Part shown: positions 1-8,958 of the stretch, piece after piece | Layout of the letters: every line of letters begins with the position of its first letter | How positions within the stretch are numbered: the stretch's first letter is position 1 | Source of the DNA: Pelobacter propionicus DSM 2379 | Lineage (GTDB): Bacteria > Desulfobacterota > Desulfuromonadia > Geobacterales > Pseudopelobacteraceae | Length of the DNA stretch: 64,000 nt | Assembly (NCBI RefSeq): GCF_000015045.1 | Contig: NC_008609.1 | Coordinates: forward strand, 3,461,501-3,525,500 | Reading direction: 5' to 3' | Position numbers and translations under genes: made by a program | The notes under the pieces: model-generated | What the model was told of the DNA's origin: nothing | Database searches by the model: none | The model's input: only the letters and a program-made list of their open reading frames with translations

Positions 1-159
1 TACAACCTCCATTTTCTCTCCGTGTCTGCCTCTACCATAGACCAGGATTATTACGATACAGTTGCGATCACCAAAAAGGTGTGTGAAACATCACCGGATC
101 CTATCAGTGCCCCCCCCAGACGGCCTGTCAACCAAACTTCTACGCACTATTTTACAAAT

Positions 160-177
160 CGACACAGAGTTGTAACA
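160..177 (+). promoter_or_regulatory. Candidate Pho box upstream of phoB
   Basis: Two heptamers, CGACACA (160-166) and TGTAACA (171-177), are spaced 11 bases apart, the period of PhoB direct repeats. They resemble the pair before pstS (TGTGACA, CGTAACA). Autoregulation of phoB by PhoB is known in other bacteria; its occurrence here is inferred from this match only. Confidence 0.45.
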
Positions 178-191
178 TTCCTATGTTACAA
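170..191. promoter_or_regulatory. Perfect 9-bp inverted repeat upstream of phoB
   Basis: TTGTAACAT (170-178) and ATGTTACAA (183-191) are exact reverse complements around the 4-base spacer TCCT. The repeat overlaps the right half of the Pho-box candidate and ends 57 bases before the phoB start. It is short and AT-rich with no T-run, so it looks more like a protein-binding operator than a terminator. The binding protein is unknown. Confidence 0.5.
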
Positions 192-248
192 GCTCATGAA
201 TCGTACACGGATACAGTGTGTCAGATCACGACCACCGAGGAGTCACCC

Positions 249-935
249 ATGAAACAGAGGATCCTGATCATCGAAGACGAGCGGGACCTTGCCGAGCTTT
301 TGGCCTTCAACCTGGAGAAGGAGGGGTTTGCGCCCCGCTGCGCCTTTGACGGCATTTCAGGGCTCGAGGCGGCCCGCGACAGCAAGCCCGACCTGATCGT
401 CCTGGACCTGATGCTGCCCGGAATGCTGGGCACCGAGGTCTGCAAGGCCCTGCGCAAGGACACGACCACCAGCCGCATACCGGTCCTGATGGTCACCGCC
501 AAGGGGGACGAGATCGACCGGGTGGTGGGGTTCGAGCTGGGGGCCGACGACTATATCGTCAAGCCCTTCTCCATGCGGGAACTCTGCCTGCGCATCAGGG
601 CAATTCTCAGGCGCTGCGACGTTGAACAGCCAACCGGATCGCCGCTTCTCACCCTGGGTGATATCGTCATCGACCGGGAGCGCCACCGGGTGGTCAGCGC
701 CGATGCGGAAACCGACCTGACCTCCACGGAGTTCAAGCTGCTGCTCTACCTGGTGGAGCGCCGCGGCCGGGTAATCAGCCGGGACCAGCTGCTGCAGGAC
801 GTGTGGAGCTACCATGATGTGGGGGATACGCGCACCGTGGATACGCACATCACCCGACTGCGCGGCAAGCTGGGCGCTCCGGGAGAGCAGATCAAGACGG
901 TTCGGGGTTTCGGCTACAAAATCGAGGAGAACTAG
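249..935 (+). CDS. phoB: Phosphate regulon response regulator PhoB
   Basis: OmpR/PhoB-family two-component transcription factor of 228 residues. The receiver domain covers about residues 3-118, with acidic pocket residues near E9-D10, the phospho-acceptor D53 in a VLDLMLPG context, and the conserved lysine in a VKPF motif. A winged-helix DNA-binding domain follows (about 135-225), ending in a typical RGFGYK motif. The ATG at 249 is chosen over an in-frame ATG at 183 because it follows GAGGAG and begins with the family-typical MKQRILIIEDE. It lies 4 bases before phoR and heads the pst operon, so the PhoB assignment is firm. Phosphorylated PhoB is expected to bind the Pho boxes near 160 and 2727. 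Confidence 0.95.
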   Translation: MKQRILIIEDERDLAELLAFNLEKEGFAPRCAFDGISGLEAARDSKPDLIVLDLMLPGMLGTEVCKALRKDTTTSRIPVLMVTAKGDEIDRVVGFELGADDYIVKPFSMRELCLRIRAILRRCDVEQPTGSPLLTLGDIVIDRERHRVVSADAETDLTSTEFKLLLYLVERRGRVISRDQLLQDVWSYHDVGDTRTVDTHITRLRGKLGAPGEQIKTVRGFGYKIEEN

Positions 936-939
936 TCCC

Positions 940-2703
940 ATGACATTCCGCTGGAAACTGATGCTTTCCTACCTGCTGCTGATTCTCTTGCTGTCCGGCT
1001 CCTATTACCTGAGTTTCGATCACAGCGCCCAGAGCTACTTTCTGGACGAGAGCCGCGAGAACCTGATCAGCCAGACCAGACTGGCCAAGCTGCTGGCCGA
1101 GCAGGAGAGGGATACGATGCCGCCCCAACAGCTGGCCGAGAGGATCGGCTCCGCCATCAAGGCCCGCGTCACCCTGATCGACCGCTCGGGCCTGGTCAGG
1201 GGCGACTCCGATGTCAGCAAGGTCGAACTATCCCATCTGGAAAACCACCTCAAACGTCCGGAAGTCGTCCAGGCCATGCAGGGTGGGATCGGCAGCAGCC
1301 TGCGCTATTCCGAGACCCTGAAGACCGACATGCTCTACACGGCCCTTGGTTACGAGAGCAACGGCCACTACGGCTTCATCAGACTGTCGCTCCCCCTGGA
1401 GCGCCTCTCCAGCGCCACGGCCGCCCTGCACCGCATGACCGCAGGCTCCGTGGGCATGGCGCTCCTGGCCGCCCTGGCCTTCAGCCTGCTCCTCTCCCGC
1501 GTCACCTCCCGCCCTTTGCGCGAAATGGCGGAGGTGGCCGCCCGCATCGGCAGAGATGGCGAGTACAGCCGCATCCCGGTCGCCTCCCAGGACGAGATCG
1601 GCGCCCTGGCCTCGGTCCTGAACGACATGGCCGAGCGCATCGACGCTCAGATGCACGGGTTGGACGCGGAAAAGACCCGGCTGGACGCGATCCTGCGCGG
1701 CATGGGCGAGGGGGTCATGGTGGCCAGCGCTGACGGTGCCATCACCCTGGTCAATCCCGCCTTCAGGAAGATGTTCGCCATGACGGACGGGGTAGAGGGG
1801 AAAAAGCTGATCGAGGTATGCCGCAACCCCGACCTGCAGGCTGCCTTCCATGACCTGGCTCGTTGCGGGGGAGAGCTGAGCCGTGAGATCCGCATCCAGC
1901 CGGGTGATGTCACGCTGCTGACCCATTGGGTGCCCCTGGCCATGGATGGCGCCGGCCAGGGGGTCGTGGCGGTGTTTCACGACATTACCGACATGAAACA
2001 CGTGGAGGAGATGCGCCGCGACTTCGTGGCCAACGTATCCCATGAGCTACGCACCCCGGTCTCGGTCATCAAGGGATATGCCGAAACCCTCATGCAGAAT
2101 GACATGCTCGTCTCCGAACCGGAGCACGCCACCCGCTTCGTGGAGATCATCCGCAGGCATGCCGAACGGTTGACCACCCTGATCAACGACATCCTGACCC
2201 TCTCCTGCCTGGAGGCCAGGAACAGCGCCCTGGAGCTCAACGCCATGGATGTGGGCACGACCATCGCCAAATCCTGCGCCCTGCTCGCCCCCCGGGCAGC
2301 GGAAAAGAAGATTTGCCTCCATAACGAAGTTGGCAACAATCTTCCCCGGACACTTGTCGACCAGGGTCGGCTGGAGCAGGTGCTGGTGAACCTGATCGAC
2401 AACGCCGTCAAGTACACTCCCGAGGGGGGCACGATCCGCCTGTTTGCGGAACAGGGAGAAACGTTCCTCAGAATCTCCGTGCAGGACAGTGGCATCGGCA
2501 TCCCGCCCAGGGACCTCCCCCGCATCTTCGAGCGCTTCTACCGCGTGGATGAGGGACGCAGCCGCGAGCAGGGGGGCACCGGCCTGGGGCTCGCCATCGC
2601 CAAGCACATCGTCCAACTCCACGGCGGCGAACTGACGGTCACGAGCACTCCGGGCAAGGGCTCGACCTTCTCCTTCACCCTGCGCATGGCCACAAACAGC
2701 TGA
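940..2703 (+). CDS. phoR: Phosphate regulon sensor histidine kinase PhoR
   Basis: Membrane sensor kinase of 587 residues that phosphorylates PhoB when phosphate is scarce. An N-terminal membrane helix (about 8-24), an extracytoplasmic segment with no family I recognise (about 25-165), a second helix (about 168-190), a HAMP region, a PAS domain (about 250-350), a HisKA domain and a HATPase domain (about 470-585) can be read in order. The phosphorylated histidine is H368 in VSHELRTP. N, G1 (DSGIGI) and G2 (GTGLGL) boxes are intact. The ATG at 940 is 4 bases after phoB, so the two are co-transcribed. The long in-frame extension overlapping phoB is not supported. Confidence 0.94.
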   Translation: MTFRWKLMLSYLLLILLLSGSYYLSFDHSAQSYFLDESRENLISQTRLAKLLAEQERDTMPPQQLAERIGSAIKARVTLIDRSGLVRGDSDVSKVELSHLENHLKRPEVVQAMQGGIGSSLRYSETLKTDMLYTALGYESNGHYGFIRLSLPLERLSSATAALHRMTAGSVGMALLAALAFSLLLSRVTSRPLREMAEVAARIGRDGEYSRIPVASQDEIGALASVLNDMAERIDAQMHGLDAEKTRLDAILRGMGEGVMVASADGAITLVNPAFRKMFAMTDGVEGKKLIEVCRNPDLQAAFHDLARCGGELSREIRIQPGDVTLLTHWVPLAMDGAGQGVVAVFHDITDMKHVEEMRRDFVANVSHELRTPVSVIKGYAETLMQNDMLVSEPEHATRFVEIIRRHAERLTTLINDILTLSCLEARNSALELNAMDVGTTIAKSCALLAPRAAEKKICLHNEVGNNLPRTLVDQGRLEQVLVNLIDNAVKYTPEGGTIRLFAEQGETFLRISVQDSGIGIPPRDLPRIFERFYRVDEGRSREQGGTGLGLAIAKHIVQLHGGELTVTSTPGKGSTFSFTLRMATNS

Positions 2704-2726
2704 GTTTTCACACACTGTTTCCCCTT

Positions 2727-2760
2727 CTGTGACAGAATCGTAACAGTGCCGTGCTAGGGT
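2727..2760 (+). promoter_or_regulatory. Pho box and extended -10 upstream of pstS
   Basis: TGTGACA (2728-2734) and CGTAACA (2739-2745) form a direct repeat with an 11-base period, the classic PhoB geometry. A weaker CTGTTTC at 2715-2721 may be a third unit. A TGC-TAGGGT extended -10 candidate (2752-2760) lies 6 bases downstream, where PhoB replaces a -35 element. An AGGAGG Shine-Dalgarno precedes pstS at 2803. The match is by eye. Confidence 0.6.
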
Positions 2761-2802
2761 AACAACCATTGAAAAGCACCACCCACATCTCAGGAGGATT
2801 CC

Positions 2803-3768
2803 ATGATTAAGAAGGCAATTGTCACAGCTGCGTTACTGGCCCTGTCGGTCGCATCGGCGCAGGCAGCGCCAACTCACATCGATGCCAAGATCAAGACGTA
2901 CACTCCCGTCGCCGGTGTTGCCGGCAACCTCAACAGCATCGGGTCAGACTCCCTCAACAACCTGATGACCTACTGGGCCGAGGGCTTCAAGAAGAAATAC
3001 CCCAACGTGAACCTGCAGATCGAAGGCAAGGGCTCCAGCACCGCCCCTCCTGCGCTGGTTGCCGGCACCGCCCAGCTTGGCCCCATGTCCCGGGAGATGA
3101 AGGGGACCGAGATCGAGGCGTTCCAGAAGAAGTACGGCTACAAGCCGACAAAAATAGGCGTAGCCCTGGACTCCCTGGCCGTATTCGTCAACAAGGACAA
3201 CCCGGTCAAATCCCTCTCCCTGGACCAGGTGGACGCCATCTTCTCCAAGACCCGCAAGAGCGGGCACGCCGAAATAACCACCTGGGGCCAGGTGGGGGTA
3301 ACCGGAAAACTGGCCAGCAAGCCGATCAGCCTCTACGGTCGCAACTCGGCCTCGGGAACCTACGGCTATTTCAAGGAGCACGCCCTCAAAAAGGGTGACT
3401 TCAAGAACACGGTCAAGGAACAGCCCGGCTCCGCCTCGGTGGTGGAAGGGGTTGCCAGGGATGTGGCCGCGGTGGGCTACTCCGGCATCGGCTACACCAC
3501 CTCGGGCGTTCGCGCAGTGCCCCTCTCCGTCAAGGACGGCGCCCCGGCCGCCGCAGCCACCTACCAGAACGTGCTCAGCGGCACCTACCCCTTAAGCCGC
3601 ATGCTCTACATCTATGTGGCCAAGAAACCGGGCCAGCCGCTGCCCAAGGTAGTGTCGGAGTTCCTCAAGTATGTGCTCTCCAAGGAGGGGCAGCAAATTG
3701 TCGTCAAGGATGGCTATGACCCGCTAACCGCAAAGTTGGTGGACAATCAGCTCAAGAACCTGAAATAG
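2803..3768 (+). CDS. pstS: Periplasmic phosphate-binding protein PstS
   Basis: Substrate-binding protein of the PstSCAB phosphate ABC importer, 321 residues. A signal peptide (residues 1 to about 22, ending SAQA) directs export. The mature part is a type II periplasmic binding protein with the family-typical GSDSLNNLM near its N-terminus, a central SREMKG loop, and a GRNSASGTYGYF phosphate-binding segment. The start follows AGGAGG. It is the first pst gene after phoR and has its own Pho-box promoter. A strong stem-loop after its stop suggests that pstS is made in excess over the membrane genes. Confidence 0.95.
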   Translation: MIKKAIVTAALLALSVASAQAAPTHIDAKIKTYTPVAGVAGNLNSIGSDSLNNLMTYWAEGFKKKYPNVNLQIEGKGSSTAPPALVAGTAQLGPMSREMKGTEIEAFQKKYGYKPTKIGVALDSLAVFVNKDNPVKSLSLDQVDAIFSKTRKSGHAEITTWGQVGVTGKLASKPISLYGRNSASGTYGYFKEHALKKGDFKNTVKEQPGSASVVEGVARDVAAVGYSGIGYTTSGVRAVPLSVKDGAPAAAATYQNVLSGTYPLSRMLYIYVAKKPGQPLPKVVSEFLKYVLSKEGQQIVVKDGYDPLTAKLVDNQLKNLK

Positions 3769-3791
3769 ACCAGGCGGCGTTCCACCCATCC

Positions 3792-3834
3792 CCTCCCGGC
3801 AGCCCCTGATGTTCCGCCGGGAGGAGATCCTTTT
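3792..3834 (+). terminator. Stem-loop between pstS and pstC (partial terminator or 3' stabiliser)
   Basis: CCTCCCGGC (3792-3800) pairs perfectly with GCCGGGAGG (3816-3824) across a 15-base loop, followed by AGATCC and four T. The weak T-run and operon position suggest partial termination or protection of the pstS mRNA 3' end, not full termination. Confidence 0.55.
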
Positions 3835-3867
3835 GCCCCAGCATACGGCACCCAGATAAAGACACCC

Positions 3868-6096
3868 ATGAAAACAGACCTCTCGAAAAAATCCCGACGG
3901 CAGGACCGGCTGGCCGAATGGTTCATCAGGATAGGCGGCATACTGGTCATCGTATCGGTTGCCTGGATCCTGGTGATGATCGCCCGGGTCGCGCTGCCGC
4001 TCTTCAACCCGCCCAGGGCCGACATCAGCTCGTCATGCACGCTCCCCTCTCCCCTGAGGGGACAGAGGATGGTGACCAGCGGCGTCGACGATAGCCTGTC
4101 CCGGGTCTTCCTGATGGACGAGAAAGGCTCGCTCCATCTTGTCCAGGCATCCAGCGGCCGGCTGATGGAGTCGCTCACGGTGCCCGCCATCCCTGCCGGC
4201 GCAACCAGGATCGTCTCCGTTGACCATCTGGGAGCATCGACCTGCAACCTGCTCTGGGACAATGGCGCCGTAAGCTCCGTCACTATCTCCTTCACCTCCT
4301 CCGGCGTAGGCTCTGACAAAACGGCTGTTTCAGCGACCCTCACCTCCAATGACGAGCTGGCCTTTCCGGCAGCGAAGCCGGTGGAACGGACCTTCGTGCG
4401 CCGGCAGGACAATGGCGCCCTGAGAGTCGATCAGCTAAAGGATGGGCGCTTCGGCATCCATCAGCGCCTCGTGGAGAAGGACCTGCTGGACAACGAAACC
4501 ACCCGCGACCTCTTCGGGGAAATTACCGACAAGCTGCCCGGAACGGTCACGGCAGCCATACTGGACCAGAAAGGGCACTACCTGTACGCCGGAACCGACA
4601 ACGGCTGGGTCATGCGCTGGGACCTGTCCGACGTGGCCGTCCCGCGGCTGCTCGACACGGTCTCCGCAACCGGAGGCGCGGCCATAACCGCACTCAACCT
4701 GGTTTTGGGCGATGTTTCCCTGGCCATCGGCGACGCACGTGGCGGCTATGCCACCTGGTTCCCGGTCTCCTCCGCCGGGAGCGGCCAGGACAAGCGCCTG
4801 ACCCGCATCCACACCCTGCCGCAACAGGCGGGCGCGGTGACCATGATCGCCCCCTCTCCGCGCAACAAGTCGCTGCTCTCCCTGGATAGCAGGGGAGTCG
4901 TACGCCTGGACCACACCACCTCTGAGCGCACCCTGGTCACCCCCAAGGAGAACTCGTCAGCAGTACTCCAAGCAGCGCTCTCTCCCCAGGGAAATGTCCT
5001 GACCGTTCTGGAGAGTTCGGGAAAGCTCACCACCTGGAATCTGCACATACCGCACCCGGAAATCACCCTGGGAACGCTGTTCGGCAAGGTCTGGTACGAG
5101 GGGTACGACAGGCCGGAGTACGTCTGGCAGTCATCCAGCGCCAACGACGATTTCGAGCCCAAGATGAGCCTGATGCCGCTTCTGTTCGGGACCATAAAGG
5201 CGACCCTCTTCGCCATGCTCTTTGCCATCCCCCTGGCGCTGTGCGGCGCCCTCTACACCAGCCAGTTCATGGCCCCGGCGCTCAAGTCGCGGGTCAAGCC
5301 GGCGGTGGAGATCATGGCGGCCATCCCCTCGGTGGTGGTCGGCTTCCTGGCCGGCCTCTGGCTGGCGCCGCTGGTTGACCATTCCCTGCTGGCGCTGTTC
5401 CTGGCCATGGCCATCGTTCCGCTCCTGATCATCATCTTCCTGCTCTTCTGGAAGCGGGTCAAACCGGCCTCCCGGCTGGATCAGTTGAGCCGTGGCAAGG
5501 AGTTCATCATCCTGATCCCGCTGGCGCTGGTGGGCATACTCATCTCCTGGCAGCTGGGGGGACTGGTGGAGGTCTCGCTCTTCGACAGCGATTTCAAGCA
5601 GTGGCTCTACAGCGTCCTGGGAATCCGCTACGACCAGCGCAACAGCATCATCATCGCCATCGCCCTTGGCTTCGCGGTGATACCGATCATCTTCACCATC
5701 GCCGAGGACGCCATCTCCAACGTGCCGCGCAACCTGACCGCCGCCTCCCTGGCCCTGGGCGCCAGCCGCTGGCAGACCGCCTGGAGGGTCGTGCTCCCCT
5801 CGGCCCTGCCGGGGGTCTTCTCGGCGGTGATGATCGGCTTCGGCCGGGCCATCGGGGAGACCATGATCGTGCTGATGGCCACCGGCAACACACCGATCAT
5901 GAGCTGGAGCATCTTCAACGGCCTGCGCTCCCTGTCCGCCAACATCGCGGTAGAGATACCGGAAGCCCCCCTGGATGGCTCCCTCTACCGGGTGCTGTTC
6001 CTGTCGGCGGTGCTGCTGTTCATCTTCACCTTTGTCATCAACAGCGTCGCCGAGGCGCTGCGCCAGCGCTTCCGCAGGAAGTACGGCCGGTACTGA
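3868..6096 (+). CDS. pstC: Phosphate ABC transporter permease PstC, enlarged form
   Basis: Inner-membrane permease subunit of 742 residues, far longer than the roughly 300-residue E. coli PstC. One membrane helix (about 22-44) precedes a large predicted periplasmic region (about 45-430) with beta-rich repeats resembling a propeller. The ABC permease core with several helices and an EAA loop follows (about 612-640, with NVPRNLTAASLALGAS). Enlarged PstC proteins are known in Geobacter and some gamma-proteobacteria. The gene sits between pstS and pstA. The role of the periplasmic insertion is unknown; a link to PstS docking is only a guess. Confidence 0.9.
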   Translation: MKTDLSKKSRRQDRLAEWFIRIGGILVIVSVAWILVMIARVALPLFNPPRADISSSCTLPSPLRGQRMVTSGVDDSLSRVFLMDEKGSLHLVQASSGRLMESLTVPAIPAGATRIVSVDHLGASTCNLLWDNGAVSSVTISFTSSGVGSDKTAVSATLTSNDELAFPAAKPVERTFVRRQDNGALRVDQLKDGRFGIHQRLVEKDLLDNETTRDLFGEITDKLPGTVTAAILDQKGHYLYAGTDNGWVMRWDLSDVAVPRLLDTVSATGGAAITALNLVLGDVSLAIGDARGGYATWFPVSSAGSGQDKRLTRIHTLPQQAGAVTMIAPSPRNKSLLSLDSRGVVRLDHTTSERTLVTPKENSSAVLQAALSPQGNVLTVLESSGKLTTWNLHIPHPEITLGTLFGKVWYEGYDRPEYVWQSSSANDDFEPKMSLMPLLFGTIKATLFAMLFAIPLALCGALYTSQFMAPALKSRVKPAVEIMAAIPSVVVGFLAGLWLAPLVDHSLLALFLAMAIVPLLIIIFLLFWKRVKPASRLDQLSRGKEFIILIPLALVGILISWQLGGLVEVSLFDSDFKQWLYSVLGIRYDQRNSIIIAIALGFAVIPIIFTIAEDAISNVPRNLTAASLALGASRWQTAWRVVLPSALPGVFSAVMIGFGRAIGETMIVLMATGNTPIMSWSIFNGLRSLSANIAVEIPEAPLDGSLYRVLFLSAVLLFIFTFVINSVAEALRQRFRRKYGRY

Positions 6097-6133
6097 TCAT
6101 CCGGCAGGTGGAGCTGTCCGTAGAGAGCGACTT

Positions 6134-6251
6134 ATCCCTGATCCGTCGTGGTTCCCGGCGAACTGGAGCGACAAGCAGCCGGACTGTTTGAGTCTGCAGG
6201 CGAGTTTCCGGCTGCCGCGGACATGAGCCGTGGAACCACAGGATCAGGGAT
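6134..6251. repeat. Palindromic intergenic element, copy A (pstC-pstA)
   Basis: A long interrupted palindrome fills much of the 244-base gap. The outer arms are ATCCCTGATCC (6134-6144) with GGATCAGGGAT (6241-6251), and GTGGTTCC (6148-6155) with GGAACCAC (6232-6239). The inner arms are GCAGCCGGA (6175-6183) with TCCGGCTGC (6207-6215). Read on the minus strand, the apical core (6183-6207) begins AAACTCGCC and ends CTCAAACAGT, nearly matching the core of the element upstream of argB (26992-27167). The two are copies of one repeat family. Confidence 0.8.
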
Positions 6252-6340
6252 CCGGAGCAAACGAAGGACGGCTTGACCTGCCGAATCCGGAATTTATTGT
6301 TGATGTACCGCACCACTGCACAACCATGAGGTTTGACCCG

Positions 6341-7939
6341 ATGAAAACCTATCTGAAAACCGGCGAACCGTTTGTCCTCCTGACCGGAGCGGCCCTGGCC
6401 CTGGTGCTGCTCATGACCATGACGCTGATCGGCGTGGTCATGACCAATGGCCTGGGCTACTTCTGGCCCCGCGAGCTGGTGCGCTACGAACTGAAGGACG
6501 GCAGCGTCGCCCTGGGGCAGCTGGTTGCCAGCGAAAAGAACCCGGACACCGGCGGCCACCGCCTCCAGCTCAAGGTATCCAACCGTGACGTATTCGGACA
6601 GGATTTCCGCTGGATCGACGAGCAGGAGATCAGCAGCCGAAGCATCCCCAAGAACGCGGTGTTGATTGAGCGCAAAGAACATGGCAACTATGTCGGTTTT
6701 CTGAAAAACGTCCAGGCTGAAGGCCTTGTATCCGAAACAACAGGCGACCCCTGGGAGCTCCTTACCCGGGCCAGGAGTGCCCTGCAGCCCAGGGTCGAGG
6801 CCATCGCTGAACTGAAGGAGAAGATGTCCGACCTGAACCATGAGGCCGAGCAATTGCGCCTGAAGATCCTCAAGCTCGAGTACAACGGGCGCCAGCAGAA
6901 CGCCGCCAGTATCGGAGAGTTGACAGCCACCAGGGAGAACATCCTGACCAGGTTCGACGCGCTCAACGAGCAGATGAGCGCACGGCAGACCGAGCTGGCC
7001 GCGTTCAAGGCTGAGCTTGTGGATGCCGGCGGGGGCCTGAAAGAGGTGGAGCTGACGGAGATTGTCCGGGTACAGCGGCCCAACTCCATGTCCCTTGCGG
7101 CCAAGATAGCCGCCTACGCCGAACGGATTCGCGAACTACTGCTGGACGACCCGCGGGAATCCAACACCGAGGGGGGGCTCTTCCCGGCCATCTTCGGCAC
7201 GGTGATGATGGTGCTCCTGATGAGCGTCTTCTCCCTCCCCTTCGGCGTCATCGCCGCAGTCTATTTGCGGGAATACGCCAAAGACGGTCTGCTGACCCGC
7301 ATGGTGCGCATCGCGGTCAACAACCTGGCCGGCGTCCCCTCCATCGTCTACGGCGTGTTCGGTCTGGGCTTCTTCGTCTACGGCATCGGCGGTAGCCTGG
7401 ACCAGCTCTTCTTTCCTGAGCGACTGCCCACGCCCACCTTCGGCACCGGCGGTATCCTCTGGTCCAGCCTGACCCTGGCGCTTTTGACGGTCCCGGTGGT
7501 AATCATCGCCACGGAAGAATCCCTGGCCTCCATCCCCCGCGGCATCCGCGAGGGTTCCCTGGCCCTGGGAGCGACCAAGTTCCAGACCCTGACGCGAATC
7601 CTGCTCCCCATGGCCACTCCCGGCATCATGACCGGCCTGATCCTCTCCATGGCCCGGGCAGCGGGTGAAGTGGCGCCGCTGATGATCGTGGGGGTGGTCA
7701 AACTGGCGCCGACGCTCCCCTTCGACGGCTACTTCCCCTTCTTCCACATGGACCGCAAGTTCATGCACCTGGGATTCCACATCTATGACGTGGGCTTCCA
7801 GTCACCCAACGTGGAGGCGGCCAAGCCCATGGTCTATGTCACCACCATGCTGCTGATCGCCATCGTGATCGTCGCCAGCAGCCTGGCGATCCGCTTCCGC
7901 ACCAGGATGCGCAAGCGCTACGTAACCTCCAACTTCTGA
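6341..7939 (+). CDS. pstA: Phosphate ABC transporter permease PstA, enlarged form
   Basis: Second membrane subunit of the Pst importer, 532 residues. A membrane helix (about 13-37) is followed by an insertion that includes a strong heptad-rich coiled coil (roughly residues 145-235). The ABC permease core comes next, with an EAA loop containing [20 protein letters not shown]. The ATG at 6341 is chosen because GAGG lies 9 bases upstream and the product starts at the membrane helix; upstream in-frame starts at 6326 and in the palindrome at 6230 are less likely. Enlarged PstA pairs with the enlarged PstC here, so the two insertions may contact each other. That is inference. Confidence 0.9.
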   Translation: MKTYLKTGEPFVLLTGAALALVLLMTMTLIGVVMTNGLGYFWPRELVRYELKDGSVALGQLVASEKNPDTGGHRLQLKVSNRDVFGQDFRWIDEQEISSRSIPKNAVLIERKEHGNYVGFLKNVQAEGLVSETTGDPWELLTRARSALQPRVEAIAELKEKMSDLNHEAEQLRLKILKLEYNGRQQNAASIGELTATRENILTRFDALNEQMSARQTELAAFKAELVDAGGGLKEVELTEIVRVQRPNSMSLAAKIAAYAERIRELLLDDPRESNTEGGLFPAIFGTVMMVLLMSVFSLPFGVIAAVYLREYAKDGLLTRMVRIAVNNLAGVPSIVYGVFGLGFFVYGIGGSLDQLFFPERLPTPTFGTGGILWSSLTLALLTVPVVIIATEESLASIPRGIREGSLALGATKFQTLTRILLPMATPGIMTGLILSMARAAGEVAPLMIVGVVKLAPTLPFDGYFPFFHMDRKFMHLGFHIYDVGFQSPNVEAAKPMVYVTTMLLIAIVIVASSLAIRFRTRMRKRYVTSNF

Positions 7940-7958
7940 GAAAACAGGGATGAACACC

Positions 7959-8735
7959 ATGACACACACCCACACCCCGGCGGACGCCATCCTGTCGGTC
8001 AGGGACCTGAACCTGCACTACGGCGACAAACACGCGCTGAAGAACATCAACCTGGACATGGCCCGTAACCAGGTGACCGCCTTCATCGGCCCCTCGGGCT
8101 GCGGCAAGTCCACGCTTTTGCGCTGCTTCAATCGCATGAACGACCTGGTGGACAACGTGCGCATCCAGGGGAGCATCACCTTCGAGGGGGAGGAGGTCAA
8201 CACCCCGGACATGGACGTGATATCCCTGCGCCGCCGCATCGGCATGGTCTTCCAGCAGTCCAACCCCTTTCCCAAGTCGATCTACGAGAACATCGTCTAC
8301 GGCCTGCGCATCGCCGGCGTCAGCGACCGGGCGATTCTGGACGAGACGGTGGAACGCAGCCTGAAGAACGCAGCCATCTGGGACGAAGTCAAGGATCGCC
8401 TGCACGACTCGGCCCTGGGGCTGTCCGGCGGCCAGGCCCAGCGCATCTGCATCGCCCGCGCCATCGCCGTGAACCCGGACATCATCCTGATGGACGAGCC
8501 CTGTTCGGCCCTGGACCCCATCTCGACCCTGAAGATCGAGGAGTTGATCGACGAACTGAAGCGCAAGTACACCATCATCATCGTCACCCACAACATGCAG
8601 CAGGCAGCCCGGGTGTCGGACGTGACCGCCTTCTTCTACCTGGGGGAACTGATCGAGGCCGGGGAGACCCGTTCCATCTTCACCAACCCGGAGAAGAAGC
8701 AGACCGAGGATTACATCACCGGGCGCTTCGGGTAG
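7959..8735 (+). CDS. pstB: Phosphate ABC transporter ATP-binding protein PstB
   Basis: Cytoplasmic ATPase that powers phosphate import, 258 residues from this start. The Walker A motif GPSGCGKST (44-52), Q-loop (VFQQSNPFP), signature LSGGQ (155-159), Walker B (IILMDEP) and switch histidine (VTHNMQQA) are all intact. The ATG at 7959 has AGGGA 8 bases upstream; an in-frame ATG at 7950 would sit on top of that site and adds three residues. It lies about 20 bases after pstA. Length and motifs are typical of the family. Confidence 0.95.
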   Translation: MTHTHTPADAILSVRDLNLHYGDKHALKNINLDMARNQVTAFIGPSGCGKSTLLRCFNRMNDLVDNVRIQGSITFEGEEVNTPDMDVISLRRRIGMVFQQSNPFPKSIYENIVYGLRIAGVSDRAILDETVERSLKNAAIWDEVKDRLHDSALGLSGGQAQRICIARAIAVNPDIILMDEPCSALDPISTLKIEELIDELKRKYTIIIVTHNMQQAARVSDVTAFFYLGELIEAGETRSIFTNPEKKQTEDYITGRFG

Positions 8736-8799
8736 CGAAAAAAACGGCGATGAGCAGGCACTAGTGTGCGATAGTGCGCCGTTATTCCAAACCAAAAGC

Positions 8800-8904
8800 A
8801 TGGAACGCGGATCACATCTGAAAAAGCGGAAGATCAGGATACGAATCAGGCCGAAAGGCTCAAATCCGACCCTATCCGTTTCATCCGCCTTTTCCGCGTT
8901 CCAT
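8800..8904. repeat. Palindromic intergenic element between pstB and phoU
   Basis: ATGGAACGCGGA (8800-8811) and TCCGCGTTCCAT (8893-8904) are a perfect 12-bp inverted repeat. Inside it AAAAAGCGGA and TCCGCCTTTT form a near-perfect second pair, and a small GCC-GAAA-GGC hairpin sits near the centre. The right arm's repeated ATCCG-type words resemble decayed intergenic repeats I associate with many proteobacterial genomes. It lacks the AAACTCGCC core of the elements at 6134 and 26992, so I treat it as a different family. Confidence 0.7.
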
Positions 8905-8958
8905 TGGCATCGATTTCCGGGTTTCACCATTACATCACATACGATTCGAGAGGAAGAT

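Larger units (their letters stand above)
1..248. other. Leader region upstream of phoB, no gene recognised
   Basis: No convincing coding sequence lies here. The 76-codon frame starting at base 22 has no ribosome binding site or recognisable domain and runs into phoB. The 3' half holds a Pho-box candidate and a perfect inverted repeat, listed separately. A good Shine-Dalgarno (GAGGAG, about 236-241) precedes the phoB ATG. Confidence 0.6.

Noticed and set aside
22-252. 76-codon frame before phoB
   Set aside because: No ribosome site, no family resemblance, overlaps the Pho-box region and the phoB start.
6230-6340. N-terminal extension of PstA
   Set aside because: It translates part of the palindromic element; a better Shine-Dalgarno and the membrane helix support ATG 6341.
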